Assembly (NCBI RefSeq): GCF_963921845.1
Contig: NZ_CAWUGZ010000093.1
Span: forward strand, 1-5,387
Length of the DNA: 5,387 nt
DNA from: Commensalibacter sp963921845
Lineage (GTDB): Bacteria > Pseudomonadota > Alphaproteobacteria > Acetobacterales > Acetobacteraceae
Direction of reading: 5' to 3'
Every line of letters starts with the position of its first letter. The first letter of the stretch is position 1. Shown here in pieces: positions 1-5,387 of this stretch. The notes beneath the pieces are model-generated. The model saw only the letters and a program-made list of their open reading frames with translations, had not been told where the DNA came from and made no database searches. Both the position numbers and the translations under genes were made by a program.

Positions 1-94
1 ATCCTAATCATAGAGAGCAATAAATTCGCGTAATATAGGCTTACTTATTAAAAAAATAGAAGATTAATTAAATGAATTTTACTCATAGGGCATA

Positions 95-122
95 TTGACG
101 ATTTTTGGAATATTATTAAAAC
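95..122 (+). promoter_or_regulatory. weak candidate promoter upstream of pabBC
   Basis: TTGACG at 95-100 is a good match to a sigma-70 -35 box. The best downstream -10 candidates are poor: TTAAAA at 116-121 (15-base spacer) or TAAAAC at 117-122 (16-base spacer). It lies about 90 bases upstream of the pabBC start in a very AT-rich stretch. The same TTGACG hexamer stands upstream of the tRNA-His and rplM genes, which is the main reason to list it. The rest of 1-212 shows no convincing gene. Confidence 0.25.
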
Positions 123-200
123 GTCATTATGCGTTGTTTATGAAATATTATTTTTTTAAGTAGTTTTTCGACTTTATTTAATGTCGTTTGATTATGTTAT

Positions 201-204
201 AGGA
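201..204 (+). promoter_or_regulatory. ribosome binding site of pabBC
   Basis: AGGA at 201-204 is the only Shine-Dalgarno-like sequence here. It lies 8 bases before the ATG at 213 but only 2 bases before the in-frame TTG at 207. This spacing decides in favour of the ATG at 213 as the start. Confidence 0.65.
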
Positions 205-212
205 TATTGATT

Positions 213-1907
213 ATGAGATTACAGTTTGATTTTAAAGATCAGTCCTATTGTTTTGATCGTCCTAGCAAAATTATAAAAACGCATTGTTTGTCTGAGGTTA
301 TTAGATGCCTTTCCCAAGTTGAAATGTTGGTTAACCAAGGATCGTATGCTGCAGGATTTATTGCTTACGAAGCAGCCTCTGCGTTTCAAAAATGTTTACA
401 AACGCATGTAAAAGGGGAACTACCTTTATTATGGTTTGCTTTGTTTGACAAAGTAACTAAATTTCCTTCGGTATCTGTACAAAATAATATCAAATTTGCG
501 AATTGGGAACCTAATGTAGGTTGGGAGGAATACCAACAAAATATTGCGGCTATTAAAAATTATATTGCCGAAGGTCATACGTATCAGGTGAATTATACCC
601 TAAAAATGGTTTCCGACTTTGTAGGTGATCCTTATAGTTTTTACTTACATCTACTTCGAGCTCAGCGAGCATCCTATAGTGCTTATTTAGAAACAGAGGA
701 GTTCAAAATTTTATCAGCTTCTCCGGAGCTTTTTTTCGAAATTAATGGGTGCACCATTAAAACCAAACCTATGAAAGGTACTAGTCCTAGAGGTTTAACT
801 CTCGCTGAAGATAATATTAATAAAAATATCCTAAAGAATTCTAAGAATAAATCTGAAAATTTAATGATTACTGATTTATTGCGAAATGACTTGGGACGTA
901 TTGCTCAGCAAGGGTCTATAAAAGTTTCTTCGTTGTTTGAAGTTGAGAAATATCCAACTGTCTGGCAGCTTACGTCGACTATAGAGGCGCAATTAAAAGA
1001 GCAAACGTCTTTATGCGATATTTTTGAAGCCTTATTTCCTTGTGGTTCTATTACAGGGGCACCAAAAATAAAAACTATGGAATTGATTAAGACGTTAGAA
1101 AAAAATCCAAGAGGGGTCTATTGTGGAGCATTGGGACTAATAACCCCTTTGCAAAAAATGTTATTTTCTGTGCCTATACGAACAATTACTATACAAAATA
1201 AACAAGCCACTTATGGGGTAGGTGGAGGAATTACATGGGATTCGACGTCTAAGGATGAATATGAAGAAATTAAGCATAAAACCAAAGTTCTTGATCGTCC
1301 TCCAATACCCAAACATTTGTTAGAAACTTTGTTGTTGAATGAAGGAATCTATTTTCTTTACGACAAACATCTTAAACGATTGTTTGATTCTGCTGATTTT
1401 TTTGATTTTCCTAAACCTGTTGAGAAGGTAACTAGTCATTTAAAGAAACTACTGCAAGTACATACAAGTGGAAAATGGAAGATTCGTTTATTACTGGATG
1501 GTAAAGGAGAAATTTTTAGTGAAATTACACCTGTTCCTACCACCAGTAAGACTTTAACCGCCACATGGTCAAACTATCCAGTGCACAGTTACAATGTTTT
1601 TTTATACCACAAAACAACGGAAAGAGAGTTTTATCCTAAAGTTACGTTGGAAAAAGAAGCCCTTTTATATAACGAAAAAGAAGAGATTACTGAGTTTGTT
1701 AATGGCAACGTTCTTTTGTTGCACGATTATCGCTGGTTAACGCCAAAATTAAGTTGTGGGGTGTTGAACGGGACGATGCGGCAACAGCTTATTGAAGAAG
1801 GTAAAGTTAAAGAGGCGATTATTTACAAAAAAGATATTACCAACACAAGTAAATTAGTTTTTATTAATAGTGTGCGTGGCTGGTGTCCAGTTTTGTGGAA
1901 AAACTAG
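213..1907 (+). CDS. pabB: bifunctional aminodeoxychorismate synthase component I / aminodeoxychorismate lyase (PabB-PabC fusion)
   Basis: The protein makes p-aminobenzoate for folate in the cytoplasm. The PabB part should convert chorismate plus ammonia (supplied by a PabA glutaminase, not seen here) to aminodeoxychorismate. The PabC part should remove pyruvate. Residues 1-360 of the 564 are chorismate-binding: YAAGFIAYEA near 45-54, PMKGTSPRG at 186-194, ENLMITDLLRNDLG at 215-228, GSITGAPK at 278-285, GVGGGITWDS at 335-344. The Lys in PMKGT (about 188) matches the nucleophilic Lys of PabB PIKGT; TrpE has Ala there, so anthranilate synthase is unlikely. Residues about 365-564 are a class IV aminotransferase fold: an N-terminal LLETLLLNEG segment, HKTTEREFY with the presumed PLP Lys at about 467, then EITEFVNGN, GVLNGTMR and NSVRGW. 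The length fits intact fused PabBC proteins. ATG 213 is chosen over TTG 207 because AGGA lies 8 bases upstream. It appears monocistronic. Confidence 0.9.
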   Translation: MRLQFDFKDQSYCFDRPSKIIKTHCLSEVIRCLSQVEMLVNQGSYAAGFIAYEAASAFQKCLQTHVKGELPLLWFALFDKVTKFPSVSVQNNIKFANWEPNVGWEEYQQNIAAIKNYIAEGHTYQVNYTLKMVSDFVGDPYSFYLHLLRAQRASYSAYLETEEFKILSASPELFFEINGCTIKTKPMKGTSPRGLTLAEDNINKNILKNSKNKSENLMITDLLRNDLGRIAQQGSIKVSSLFEVEKYPTVWQLTSTIEAQLKEQTSLCDIFEALFPCGSITGAPKIKTMELIKTLEKNPRGVYCGALGLITPLQKMLFSVPIRTITIQNKQATYGVGGGITWDSTSKDEYEEIKHKTKVLDRPPIPKHLLETLLLNEGIYFLYDKHLKRLFDSADFFDFPKPVEKVTSHLKKLLQVHTSGKWKIRLLLDGKGEIFSEITPVPTTSKTLTATWSNYPVHSYNVFLYHKTTEREFYPKVTLEKEALLYNEKEEITEFVNGNVLLLHDYRWLTPKLSCGVLNGTMRQQLIEEGKVKEAIIYKKDITNTSKLVFINSVRGWCPVLWKN

Positions 1908-1919
1908 ACTTTAATAATT

Positions 1920-1938
1920 TTAGTATTTTGCATACTAA
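1920..1938. repeat. short perfect inverted repeat after pabBC
   Basis: TTAGTAT (1920-1926) and ATACTAA (1932-1938) form a perfect 7-bp stem around the 5-base loop TTTGC, beginning 12 bases after the pabBC stop. The stem has one G-C pair per arm, and no T-run follows (CGGTTAAG), so it is not a canonical intrinsic terminator. It may stabilise the transcript end, or be chance in AT-rich DNA. I see no other terminator between pabBC and the tRNA. Confidence 0.35.
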
Positions 1939-2029
1939 CGGTTAAGTTTAAATCAAGCACAATAGTTGGTATTTATGGTGAATGGCACTTAATCAATTAC
2001 AAAAAATAAATTTTTTTTAGTTAAAAGAA

Positions 2030-2059
2030 TTGACGCGTAATTTGAAACTATAGTAAAGA
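2030..2059 (+). promoter_or_regulatory. candidate promoter of tRNA-His
   Basis: TTGACG at 2030-2035 is a good -35 box. A -10 is less clear. TATAGT at 2049-2054 is a good hexamer but only 13 bases from the -35. TAAAGA at 2054-2059 has an 18-base spacer but matches TATAAT poorly. Either would start transcription roughly 10-20 bases before the mature tRNA. The position and the repeated TTGACG support a promoter; the exact -10 is uncertain. Confidence 0.4.
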
Positions 2060-2077
2060 GACTTACATCAATTTTAT

Positions 2078-2154
2078 GGCGGACGTAGCTCAGTTGGTAG
2101 AGCGCCGGTTTGTGGTACCGGTTGTCGCGGGTTCGATCCCCGTCGTTCGCCCCA
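2078..2154 (+). tRNA. tRNA-His (anticodon GTG)
   Basis: The full cloverleaf can be drawn. The acceptor arms 2079-2085 and 2144-2150 pair over 7 bp with one G-T wobble. The D stem is GCTC/GAGC (2088-2091, 2100-2103) with loop AGTTGGTA. The anticodon stem is CCGGT/ACCGG (2105-2109, 2117-2121) with loop TTGTGGT and anticodon GTG at 2112-2114. The variable loop is TTGTC. The T stem is GCGGG/CCCGT (2127-2131, 2139-2143) with loop TTCGATC. The 3' CCA is encoded (2152-2154). The extra 5' base G-1 at 2078 faces discriminator C73 at 2151, the classical bacterial histidine identity pair. The gene is solitary. No terminator follows before the convergent gene whose stop lies 14 bases beyond. Confidence 0.97.
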
Positions 2155-2168
2155 GTTTGTACATTGCA

Positions 2169-3050
2169 TTAAAAATTAGTACGTTTTAGTCCTTCTTTAA
2201 AATCGATTGGTTGAAAACCGAGCTTTTCCTGCATTTCTTTTATTGAAAAGTTTTTATCCTCAATGAGTCTTTGAATTTCTGCTGTTTTAATCGAAGGAAC
2301 AAAAGGAATAATTTGAGTGAATAGACTCGCTATTTTCAATAATGGTAAAGGTACATTAATAAAAGATTTGCTTGGAATATTGGTTGTTTCCATAATGATC
2401 TCAATAAAATTTTTGTAAGAATGTACTGACCCCCCTGCTATAATGATACTATGAAATCCTATCCAATTTTTCGATAACGCGTGTAAGATAGCTTTGGTGA
2501 CATCGGATTGATGTATAGGGTGAACCAAAGCTTTGCCACCATCAGGCAATGGAATAATAGGGAGTTTTTTTAAAAAATTCGCAAGGCGTTGCACGTTATT
2601 TTCTCCCTCACTGCCATAGATCATTGTAGGATGGAGCATAACGCCGTTTCTTTTACTATGTAGAAAGGCTTTTTCTCCTGCAAGTACACCGTTACCATGG
2701 CTATCTGGCCATTTTGTAAATTTTCGTGTGCTCCCTAAAAAAATATAGGTTGTATCGCTGGGACCAGCGGCGAGTATAGTGGATGTGTATCGAGCATGGG
2801 CAGTGTTTACAATATGAGAGGCGTCGTAAAGGGTTCTTTTTAAATGAGGATTTTTCGTATCAAGATCAATTAAACGATATTCGCATTGTATTCCAGTTTG
2901 TAACCATTTTTCTTTATTCCTAATCAACGCAACAACATTACAATGATAAGTTTGCAGTTTTTTTACTAAATCCTTGCCAGAGCGACCATTTGCACCAATA
3001 ACATGAACCGATTTAGGCAAGGAAATTTTGGGATTGTTGTTGTTTTCCAT
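2169..3050 (-). CDS. atypical SDR / NAD(P)-binding epimerase-dehydratase-like protein, substrate unknown
   Basis: This is a 293-residue Rossmann-fold protein of the extended/atypical short-chain dehydrogenase superfamily. Visible features are the dinucleotide-binding turn VIGANGRSG (17-25) after a first beta strand, IFLGSTRKF (103-111) as the central strand, and HPTMIYGSEGENNVQRL (140-156), which resembles the RPTMIYG...NV.RL segment of epimerase-like proteins. LPDGGKALVHPIHQSDVTKAI (168-188) matches the usual GGG....P.H..DVA region. The catalytic YxxxK is not evident: the expected place reads GVLAGEKAFL (121-130), so it may bind NAD(P)H without classical SDR chemistry, like NDUFA9-type or NmrA-type relatives. 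No signal peptide is obvious; the hydrophobic segment near 233-252 is broken by prolines. The start ATG at 3050 has no strong ribosome binding site, and the next Met is at 138. It is divergent from rplM and convergent with tRNA-His, so context gives no pathway. Confidence 0.8.
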   Translation of the reverse strand: MENNNNPKISLPKSVHVIGANGRSGKDLVKKLQTYHCNVVALIRNKEKWLQTGIQCEYRLIDLDTKNPHLKRTLYDASHIVNTAHARYTSTILAAGPSDTTYIFLGSTRKFTKWPDSHGNGVLAGEKAFLHSKRNGVMLHPTMIYGSEGENNVQRLANFLKKLPIIPLPDGGKALVHPIHQSDVTKAILHALSKNWIGFHSIIIAGGSVHSYKNFIEIIMETTNIPSKSFINVPLPLLKIASLFTQIIPFVPSIKTAEIQRLIEDKNFSIKEMQEKLGFQPIDFKEGLKRTNF

Positions 3051-3086
3051 AGAAAATAAAAGGCCTATTTTGTAAGGTGGTAATAG

Positions 3087-3106
3087 GATACCTCATAAAA
3101 GGTATC
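3087..3106. repeat. perfect 7-bp inverted repeat in the divergent SDR-rplM spacer
   Basis: GATACCT (3087-3093) and AGGTATC (3100-3106) are exact reverse complements separated by CATAAA. The repeat lies 37 bases upstream of the SDR start and 40 bases upstream of the rplM -35 box. No T-run follows on either strand, so it is not an intrinsic terminator. It could be an operator for a dimeric regulator, a hairpin in the SDR leader, or chance. I do not recognise the motif. Confidence 0.45.
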
Positions 3107-3145
3107 TGAAAAAATAAAGAAATTTGTAAGAGAATAAAAATTTTC

Positions 3146-3174
3146 TTGACGAATAAGTTTATAGTGTTCATAAA
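3146..3174 (+). promoter_or_regulatory. promoter of the rplM-rpsI operon
   Basis: TTGACG (3146-3151) and CATAAA (3169-3174) are separated by 17 bases and match the sigma-70 consensus at 5/6 and 4/6 positions. Transcription would start near 3181, giving a leader of about 37 bases before the rplM ATG. That leaves little room for a structured ribosomal-protein leader. The -10 lies inside the small inverted repeat at 3165-3179. Confidence 0.55.
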
Positions 3175-3179
3175 GAACA
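3165..3179. repeat. small inverted repeat over the rplM -10 box
   Basis: TGTTC (3165-3169) and GAACA (3175-3179) are perfect inverted arms around ATAAA. The repeat covers the proposed -10 hexamer, where a bound repressor would block transcription. The arms are short, so chance is quite possible. The geometry (GTTC, 5 bases, GAAC) differs from the direct GTTC-N7-GTTC LexA box of alphaproteobacteria. Confidence 0.25.
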
Positions 3180-3217
3180 AAATTAATAATGTACATAATT
3201 AACGGAATATAAAGTTA

Positions 3218-3700
3218 ATGAAAACGACCATCTCGTTAAAACCAGCGGAGGTATCCAAGAAATGGATACTAATTGATGCAAAAGACATCGTATTAGGACG
3301 CCTTGCTGCTCTTATCGCTACGCGTTTACGTGGTAAGCATAAACCACAATATACACCACATGTCGATTGTGGTGATAATATTATTGTTGTAAATGCTGAA
3401 AAAATTGCGTTGACAGGAAAAAAGATAGAACAAAAGTTATTTCATTACCATACTAATTATCCTGGCGGCATTAAAACTAGGACAATTACCCAACGTTTAA
3501 CGGGTAAAAATCCAGACCATATCGTCTATAAAGCTGTTGAACGTATGATTACTCGTGGACCGTTGCAACGCAAGCAAATGAAAAATTTATATATTTATGC
3601 AGGTGAAGCGCATCCTCACGAAGGTCAACAACCTATTACACTCGACGTTGCTGCATTAAACCGCAAAAATAGCGTTATTAAACATAAAGTTGGAGCCTAA
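3218..3700 (+). CDS. rplM: 50S ribosomal protein L13
   Basis: L13 is an early-assembling large-subunit protein that binds 23S rRNA. The 160 residues contain the family core throughout: WILIDAKDIVLGRLAALIATRLRGK (16-40), YTPHVDCGD (45-53), NAEKIALTGKK (59-69), YPGG (81-84), and the signature region AVERMITRGPLQRKQMKNLYIYAGEAHPHEGQQP (106-139). E. coli L13 has 142 residues; the longer protein is normal in alphaproteobacteria. The start ATG has only a weak GGA (3204-3206) 11 bases upstream, but the N-terminal sequence fits the family. rpsI follows after 5 bases, with its ribosome binding site inside the last rplM codons, so the two are co-transcribed and probably translationally coupled. The protein is intact. 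Confidence 0.98.
   Translation: MKTTISLKPAEVSKKWILIDAKDIVLGRLAALIATRLRGKHKPQYTPHVDCGDNIIVVNAEKIALTGKKIEQKLFHYHTNYPGGIKTRTITQRLTGKNPDHIVYKAVERMITRGPLQRKQMKNLYIYAGEAHPHEGQQPITLDVAALNRKNSVIKHKVGA
3692..3695 (+). promoter_or_regulatory. ribosome binding site of rpsI inside rplM
   Basis: GGAG at 3692-3695 lies in the last two sense codons of rplM (Gly-Ala), 10 bases before the rpsI ATG. Ribosomes finishing rplM would pass directly over it, which suggests translational coupling of L13 and S9. Confidence 0.6.
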
Positions 3701-3705
3701 TAACT

Positions 3706-4200
3706 ATGTCAGAAACTCAAGAACGTACTGGCAGTTTAGCTGATTTAAAAGAAGCAGTGGCTGATACAGCTCTAGCACAAGAAGCTATTGTACATGAGCC
3801 AAAACGGGATCAATTTGGACGTTCTTACGCAACAGGACGACGCAAAGATGCTGTGGCACGCGTGTGGATAAAACCTGGTAAAGGTGAGATAATTGTAAAT
3901 GGTCGTACGGTTGATGTTTATTTTGCAAGGCCTGTCTTGCGTATGTTAATCAACCAACCTTTTTTGGTAGCTGATCGCGAAAGTCAATTCGATATCTATT
4001 GTACCGTTAGTGGGGGTGGACTTTCAGGTCAAGCAGGTGCTGTTCGCCATGGACTCAGCCGTGCGCTATGTCATTACGAACCTGAATTACGAGGAGCATT
4101 AAAAGCTGCTGGTTTTCTAACGCGTGATCCACGTGTTGTAGAACGAAAAAAATACGGAAAAGCAAAAGCTCGCCGTTCTTTTCAGTTTAGCAAACGTTAA
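3706..4200 (+). CDS. rpsI: 30S ribosomal protein S9
   Basis: S9 sits in the head of the small subunit, where its C-terminal tail reaches P-site tRNA. The 164 residues comprise an acidic, Ala/Glu-rich N-terminal extension (about 1-35) followed by the conserved core: YATGRRKDAVARVWIKPGKG (41-60), IIVNGR (62-67), and the family signature GGGLSGQAGAVRHGLSRAL (103-121). The basic tail includes LTRDPRVVERKKYGKAKARRSFQFSKR and ends in the characteristic SKR. E. coli S9 has about 130 residues; the extension is typical of alphaproteobacteria, and the start is fixed by GGAG 10 bases upstream. It is the second gene of the rplM-rpsI operon, which closes with an intrinsic terminator 25 bases after the stop. 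Confidence 0.98.
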   Translation: MSETQERTGSLADLKEAVADTALAQEAIVHEPKRDQFGRSYATGRRKDAVARVWIKPGKGEIIVNGRTVDVYFARPVLRMLINQPFLVADRESQFDIYCTVSGGGLSGQAGAVRHGLSRALCHYEPELRGALKAAGFLTRDPRVVERKKYGKAKARRSFQFSKR

Positions 4201-4225
4201 TATTCTCTTTTCAGATTGGTCAAAG

Positions 4226-4261
4226 GCGAGGAAAAGTTTAGATTTTCTTCGCTTTTTTTTT
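4226..4261 (+). terminator. Rho-independent terminator of the rplM-rpsI operon
   Basis: The arms GCGAGGAAAA (4226-4235) and TTTTCTTCGC (4243-4252) form a 10-bp stem with one G-T wobble and the 7-base loop GTTTAGA. Nine T residues follow at once (4253-4261). There is no comparable T-run on the other side, so it acts for the + strand only. It lies between rpsI and argC and should largely separate their transcription. Confidence 0.92.
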
Positions 4262-4296
4262 GATTTTTGTTTCGAGTAAATTAATAGAGTGTAGCG

Positions 4297-5220
4297 ATGA
4301 GGCAAATCCCTAAAATTTTTATTGATGGAGAATACGGTACGACCGGTTTAGGTATAAGAAAACGACTGGAACGTCTTCCAGTTAAAGTATGTTCTATACC
4401 TATTGAGCAGAGACATAATATTCATACTCGTTTGGCGATGATGAAGCAGGTCGATTTGGTTGTATTGTGTTTACCCGATGAAGCGTCCAAAGAAATCGTT
4501 TCTGCTCTTCATGAAAATTTAAACAATCAAGTCCCACTCATTTTGGATGCTAGTACAGCTTTTCGTACGAATCCAGAATGGGTTTATGGGTTTGCTGAAC
4601 TAAACAAAGATCAAAAAGAAAAAATCGCTAAGGCAAAAAAAGTTGCTAATCCAGGATGTTATGCTAGTGGTTCCATAGCTATTTTATTTCCTTTAATTTC
4701 TAAAGGACTGGTTAGGCCATCTTATCCTATTACGATTAATGCCGTTAGTGGTTTTAGTGGGGGTGGCAAAAAAATGATTGCCGCTTACCAAAATGGGCAA
4801 GATGCACCTCCTTTTGAATTATACGGCTTAAACTTAAAGCATAAGCATTTGCCAGAAATTGTTTACTATACAGGATTAGAACAAGAACCAATATTTGTTC
4901 CTTCTGTGGGTAATTTTTCTCAAGGTATGATTGTTTCAATTCCTTTTTTTACCGATATGCTTACAAACAATGTGGGTGTTGAAGAGATTAAATGGTGCTT
5001 ACATGAGCACTACCGACACTCAGAAGTTGTTTCATTTATTGATGACGAATGCAAAACATTAGCAGTCGACCGCTTAGTGCAAACGGATAAAATGGAATTG
5101 CGTGTACATACAAATGCTACTCAAGATAAATTCATTGTAACAGCTATTTTTGATAATTTAGGGAAAGGTGCTTCTGGTGCTGCAATCCAAAACATTCAAC
5201 TTATGTTAGGGATAACTTAG
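4297..5220 (+). CDS. argC: N-acetyl-gamma-glutamyl-phosphate reductase, type 2 (short form)
   Basis: ArgC catalyses the third step of arginine synthesis in the cytoplasm: NADPH-dependent reduction of N-acetylglutamyl-5-phosphate to the semialdehyde. The 307 residues match the short type 2 family; type 1 enzymes have about 335-350. Visible features are the nucleotide-binding segment IDGEYGTTGLGIRKRL (9-24), VVLCLPDEAS (55-64), LDASTAFR (83-90), and NPGCYASGS (118-126) with catalytic Cys121. Further on are SGFSGGGKKMI (151-161), KHKHLPEI (181-188) with the probable catalytic His184, and the C-terminal DNLGKGASGAAIQN (286-299). The start ATG has AGAG 7 bases upstream. The gene is 96 bases from rpsI, a linkage I know from alphaproteobacteria, but a strong terminator ends 35 bases before it. 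It must therefore use readthrough or a promoter I cannot identify. No ARG box or other arg gene is visible. Confidence 0.95.
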   Translation: MRQIPKIFIDGEYGTTGLGIRKRLERLPVKVCSIPIEQRHNIHTRLAMMKQVDLVVLCLPDEASKEIVSALHENLNNQVPLILDASTAFRTNPEWVYGFAELNKDQKEKIAKAKKVANPGCYASGSIAILFPLISKGLVRPSYPITINAVSGFSGGGKKMIAAYQNGQDAPPFELYGLNLKHKHLPEIVYYTGLEQEPIFVPSVGNFSQGMIVSIPFFTDMLTNNVGVEEIKWCLHEHYRHSEVVSFIDDECKTLAVDRLVQTDKMELRVHTNATQDKFIVTAIFDNLGKGASGAAIQNIQLMLGIT

Positions 5221-5387
5221 TTTAATGTTTTAGTAAGATTACGATAAATTCGTCATAATAAAATTTTCTGTTCAGTCGCAAAAAATTGACTTCTCGGCTC
5301 TTAATAAACGTTTTAAAATTATCTATTAAAATGTATTTTTTTTAAGCCCTTTATGTGTCCTGAAAAAATGAATGGTAACTCCCAAGT

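Noticed and set aside
1..33. Possible tail of an upstream + strand gene (ten codons then TAA), or a minus-strand gene starting at 11
   Set aside because: Both readings are too short to support, and neither has a recognisable sequence or ribosome binding site.
207..212. Upstream TTG start for pabBC, adding two residues
   Set aside because: The AGGA site ends at 204, only 2 bases before this TTG but 8 bases before the ATG at 213.
3189..3212. Seven-codon upstream frame (MYIINGI) in the rplM leader
   Set aside because: It has no ribosome binding site, and short frames of this kind are expected by chance in AT-rich leaders.
3181..3217. Ribosomal-protein L13 leader RNA
   Set aside because: The predicted leader is only about 37 bases, AT-rich and without a visible stem, so there is no support for a structured autoregulatory element.
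4117..4305. 62-codon minus-strand reading frame over the end of rpsI and the terminator
   Set aside because: It is antisense to the rpsI tail and terminator, is rich in Lys, Ser and Phe from AT-rich sequence, and resembles no family.
4754..4939. 61-codon minus-strand reading frame inside argC
   Set aside because: It lies wholly antisense within a well-conserved gene and shows no recognisable protein features.
5286..5291. Promoter at TTGACT after argC
   Set aside because: No acceptable -10 hexamer lies at 15-19 bases, and no downstream gene is established. I kept it only as part of the TTGAC observation.
5353..5387. Possible start of a further gene (ATG at 5353, or in-frame ATG at 5368) open to the right edge
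   Set aside because: Only 11 codons are visible, no Shine-Dalgarno sequence precedes either ATG, and the residues MCPEKMNGNSQ suggest no family. The window ends too soon to decide.

Overview
The window looks like ordinary chromosomal DNA from an AT-rich alphaproteobacterium. The L13 and S9 proteins have alphaproteobacterial features: L13 is 160 residues, and S9 carries an acidic N-terminal extension of about 35 residues. The order rplM-rpsI-argC, with a short type 2 ArgC, fits Rhodospirillales/Acetobacteraceae in particular. The tRNA-His gene encodes G-1 opposite C73. That argues against the Rhizobiales/Rhodobacterales/Caulobacterales group, whose tRNA-His lacks this pair. A low-GC, host-associated acetic-acid-bacterium relative (Commensalibacter-like) is my best guess, but it is an inference from memory of families and not from a search.

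Layout, left to right. Positions 1-212 are an AT-rich intergenic stretch with a weak promoter candidate. Positions 213-1907 (+) encode a fused PabB-PabC protein that makes p-aminobenzoate for folate. A short intergenic region with a small hairpin follows, then tRNA-His(GTG) at 2078-2154 (+). Fourteen bases further on is the stop codon of a convergent minus-strand gene (2169-3050) for an atypical short-chain dehydrogenase/NAD(P)-binding epimerase-like protein of unknown substrate. The 167-bp divergent region 3051-3217 holds a perfect 7-bp inverted repeat and a TTGACG-type promoter for the ribosomal operon rplM (3218-3700) and rpsI (3706-4200). That operon ends in a strong intrinsic terminator (4226-4261). 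argC (4297-5220) follows 35 bases after the terminator. The last 167 bases are AT-rich and hold no gene I can support.

Functionally these are housekeeping genes: folate precursor synthesis, a tRNA, two ribosomal proteins that are co-transcribed in most bacteria, and the third step of arginine synthesis. I found no mobile element, CRISPR array, toxin-antitoxin pair, defence gene or novel system. The points worth a second look are small: the tRNA-His identity pair, the SDR without a visible YxxxK active site, two perfect inverted repeats near promoters, a recurrent intergenic TTGAC element, and the tight convergent tRNA/epimerase junction without a terminator.
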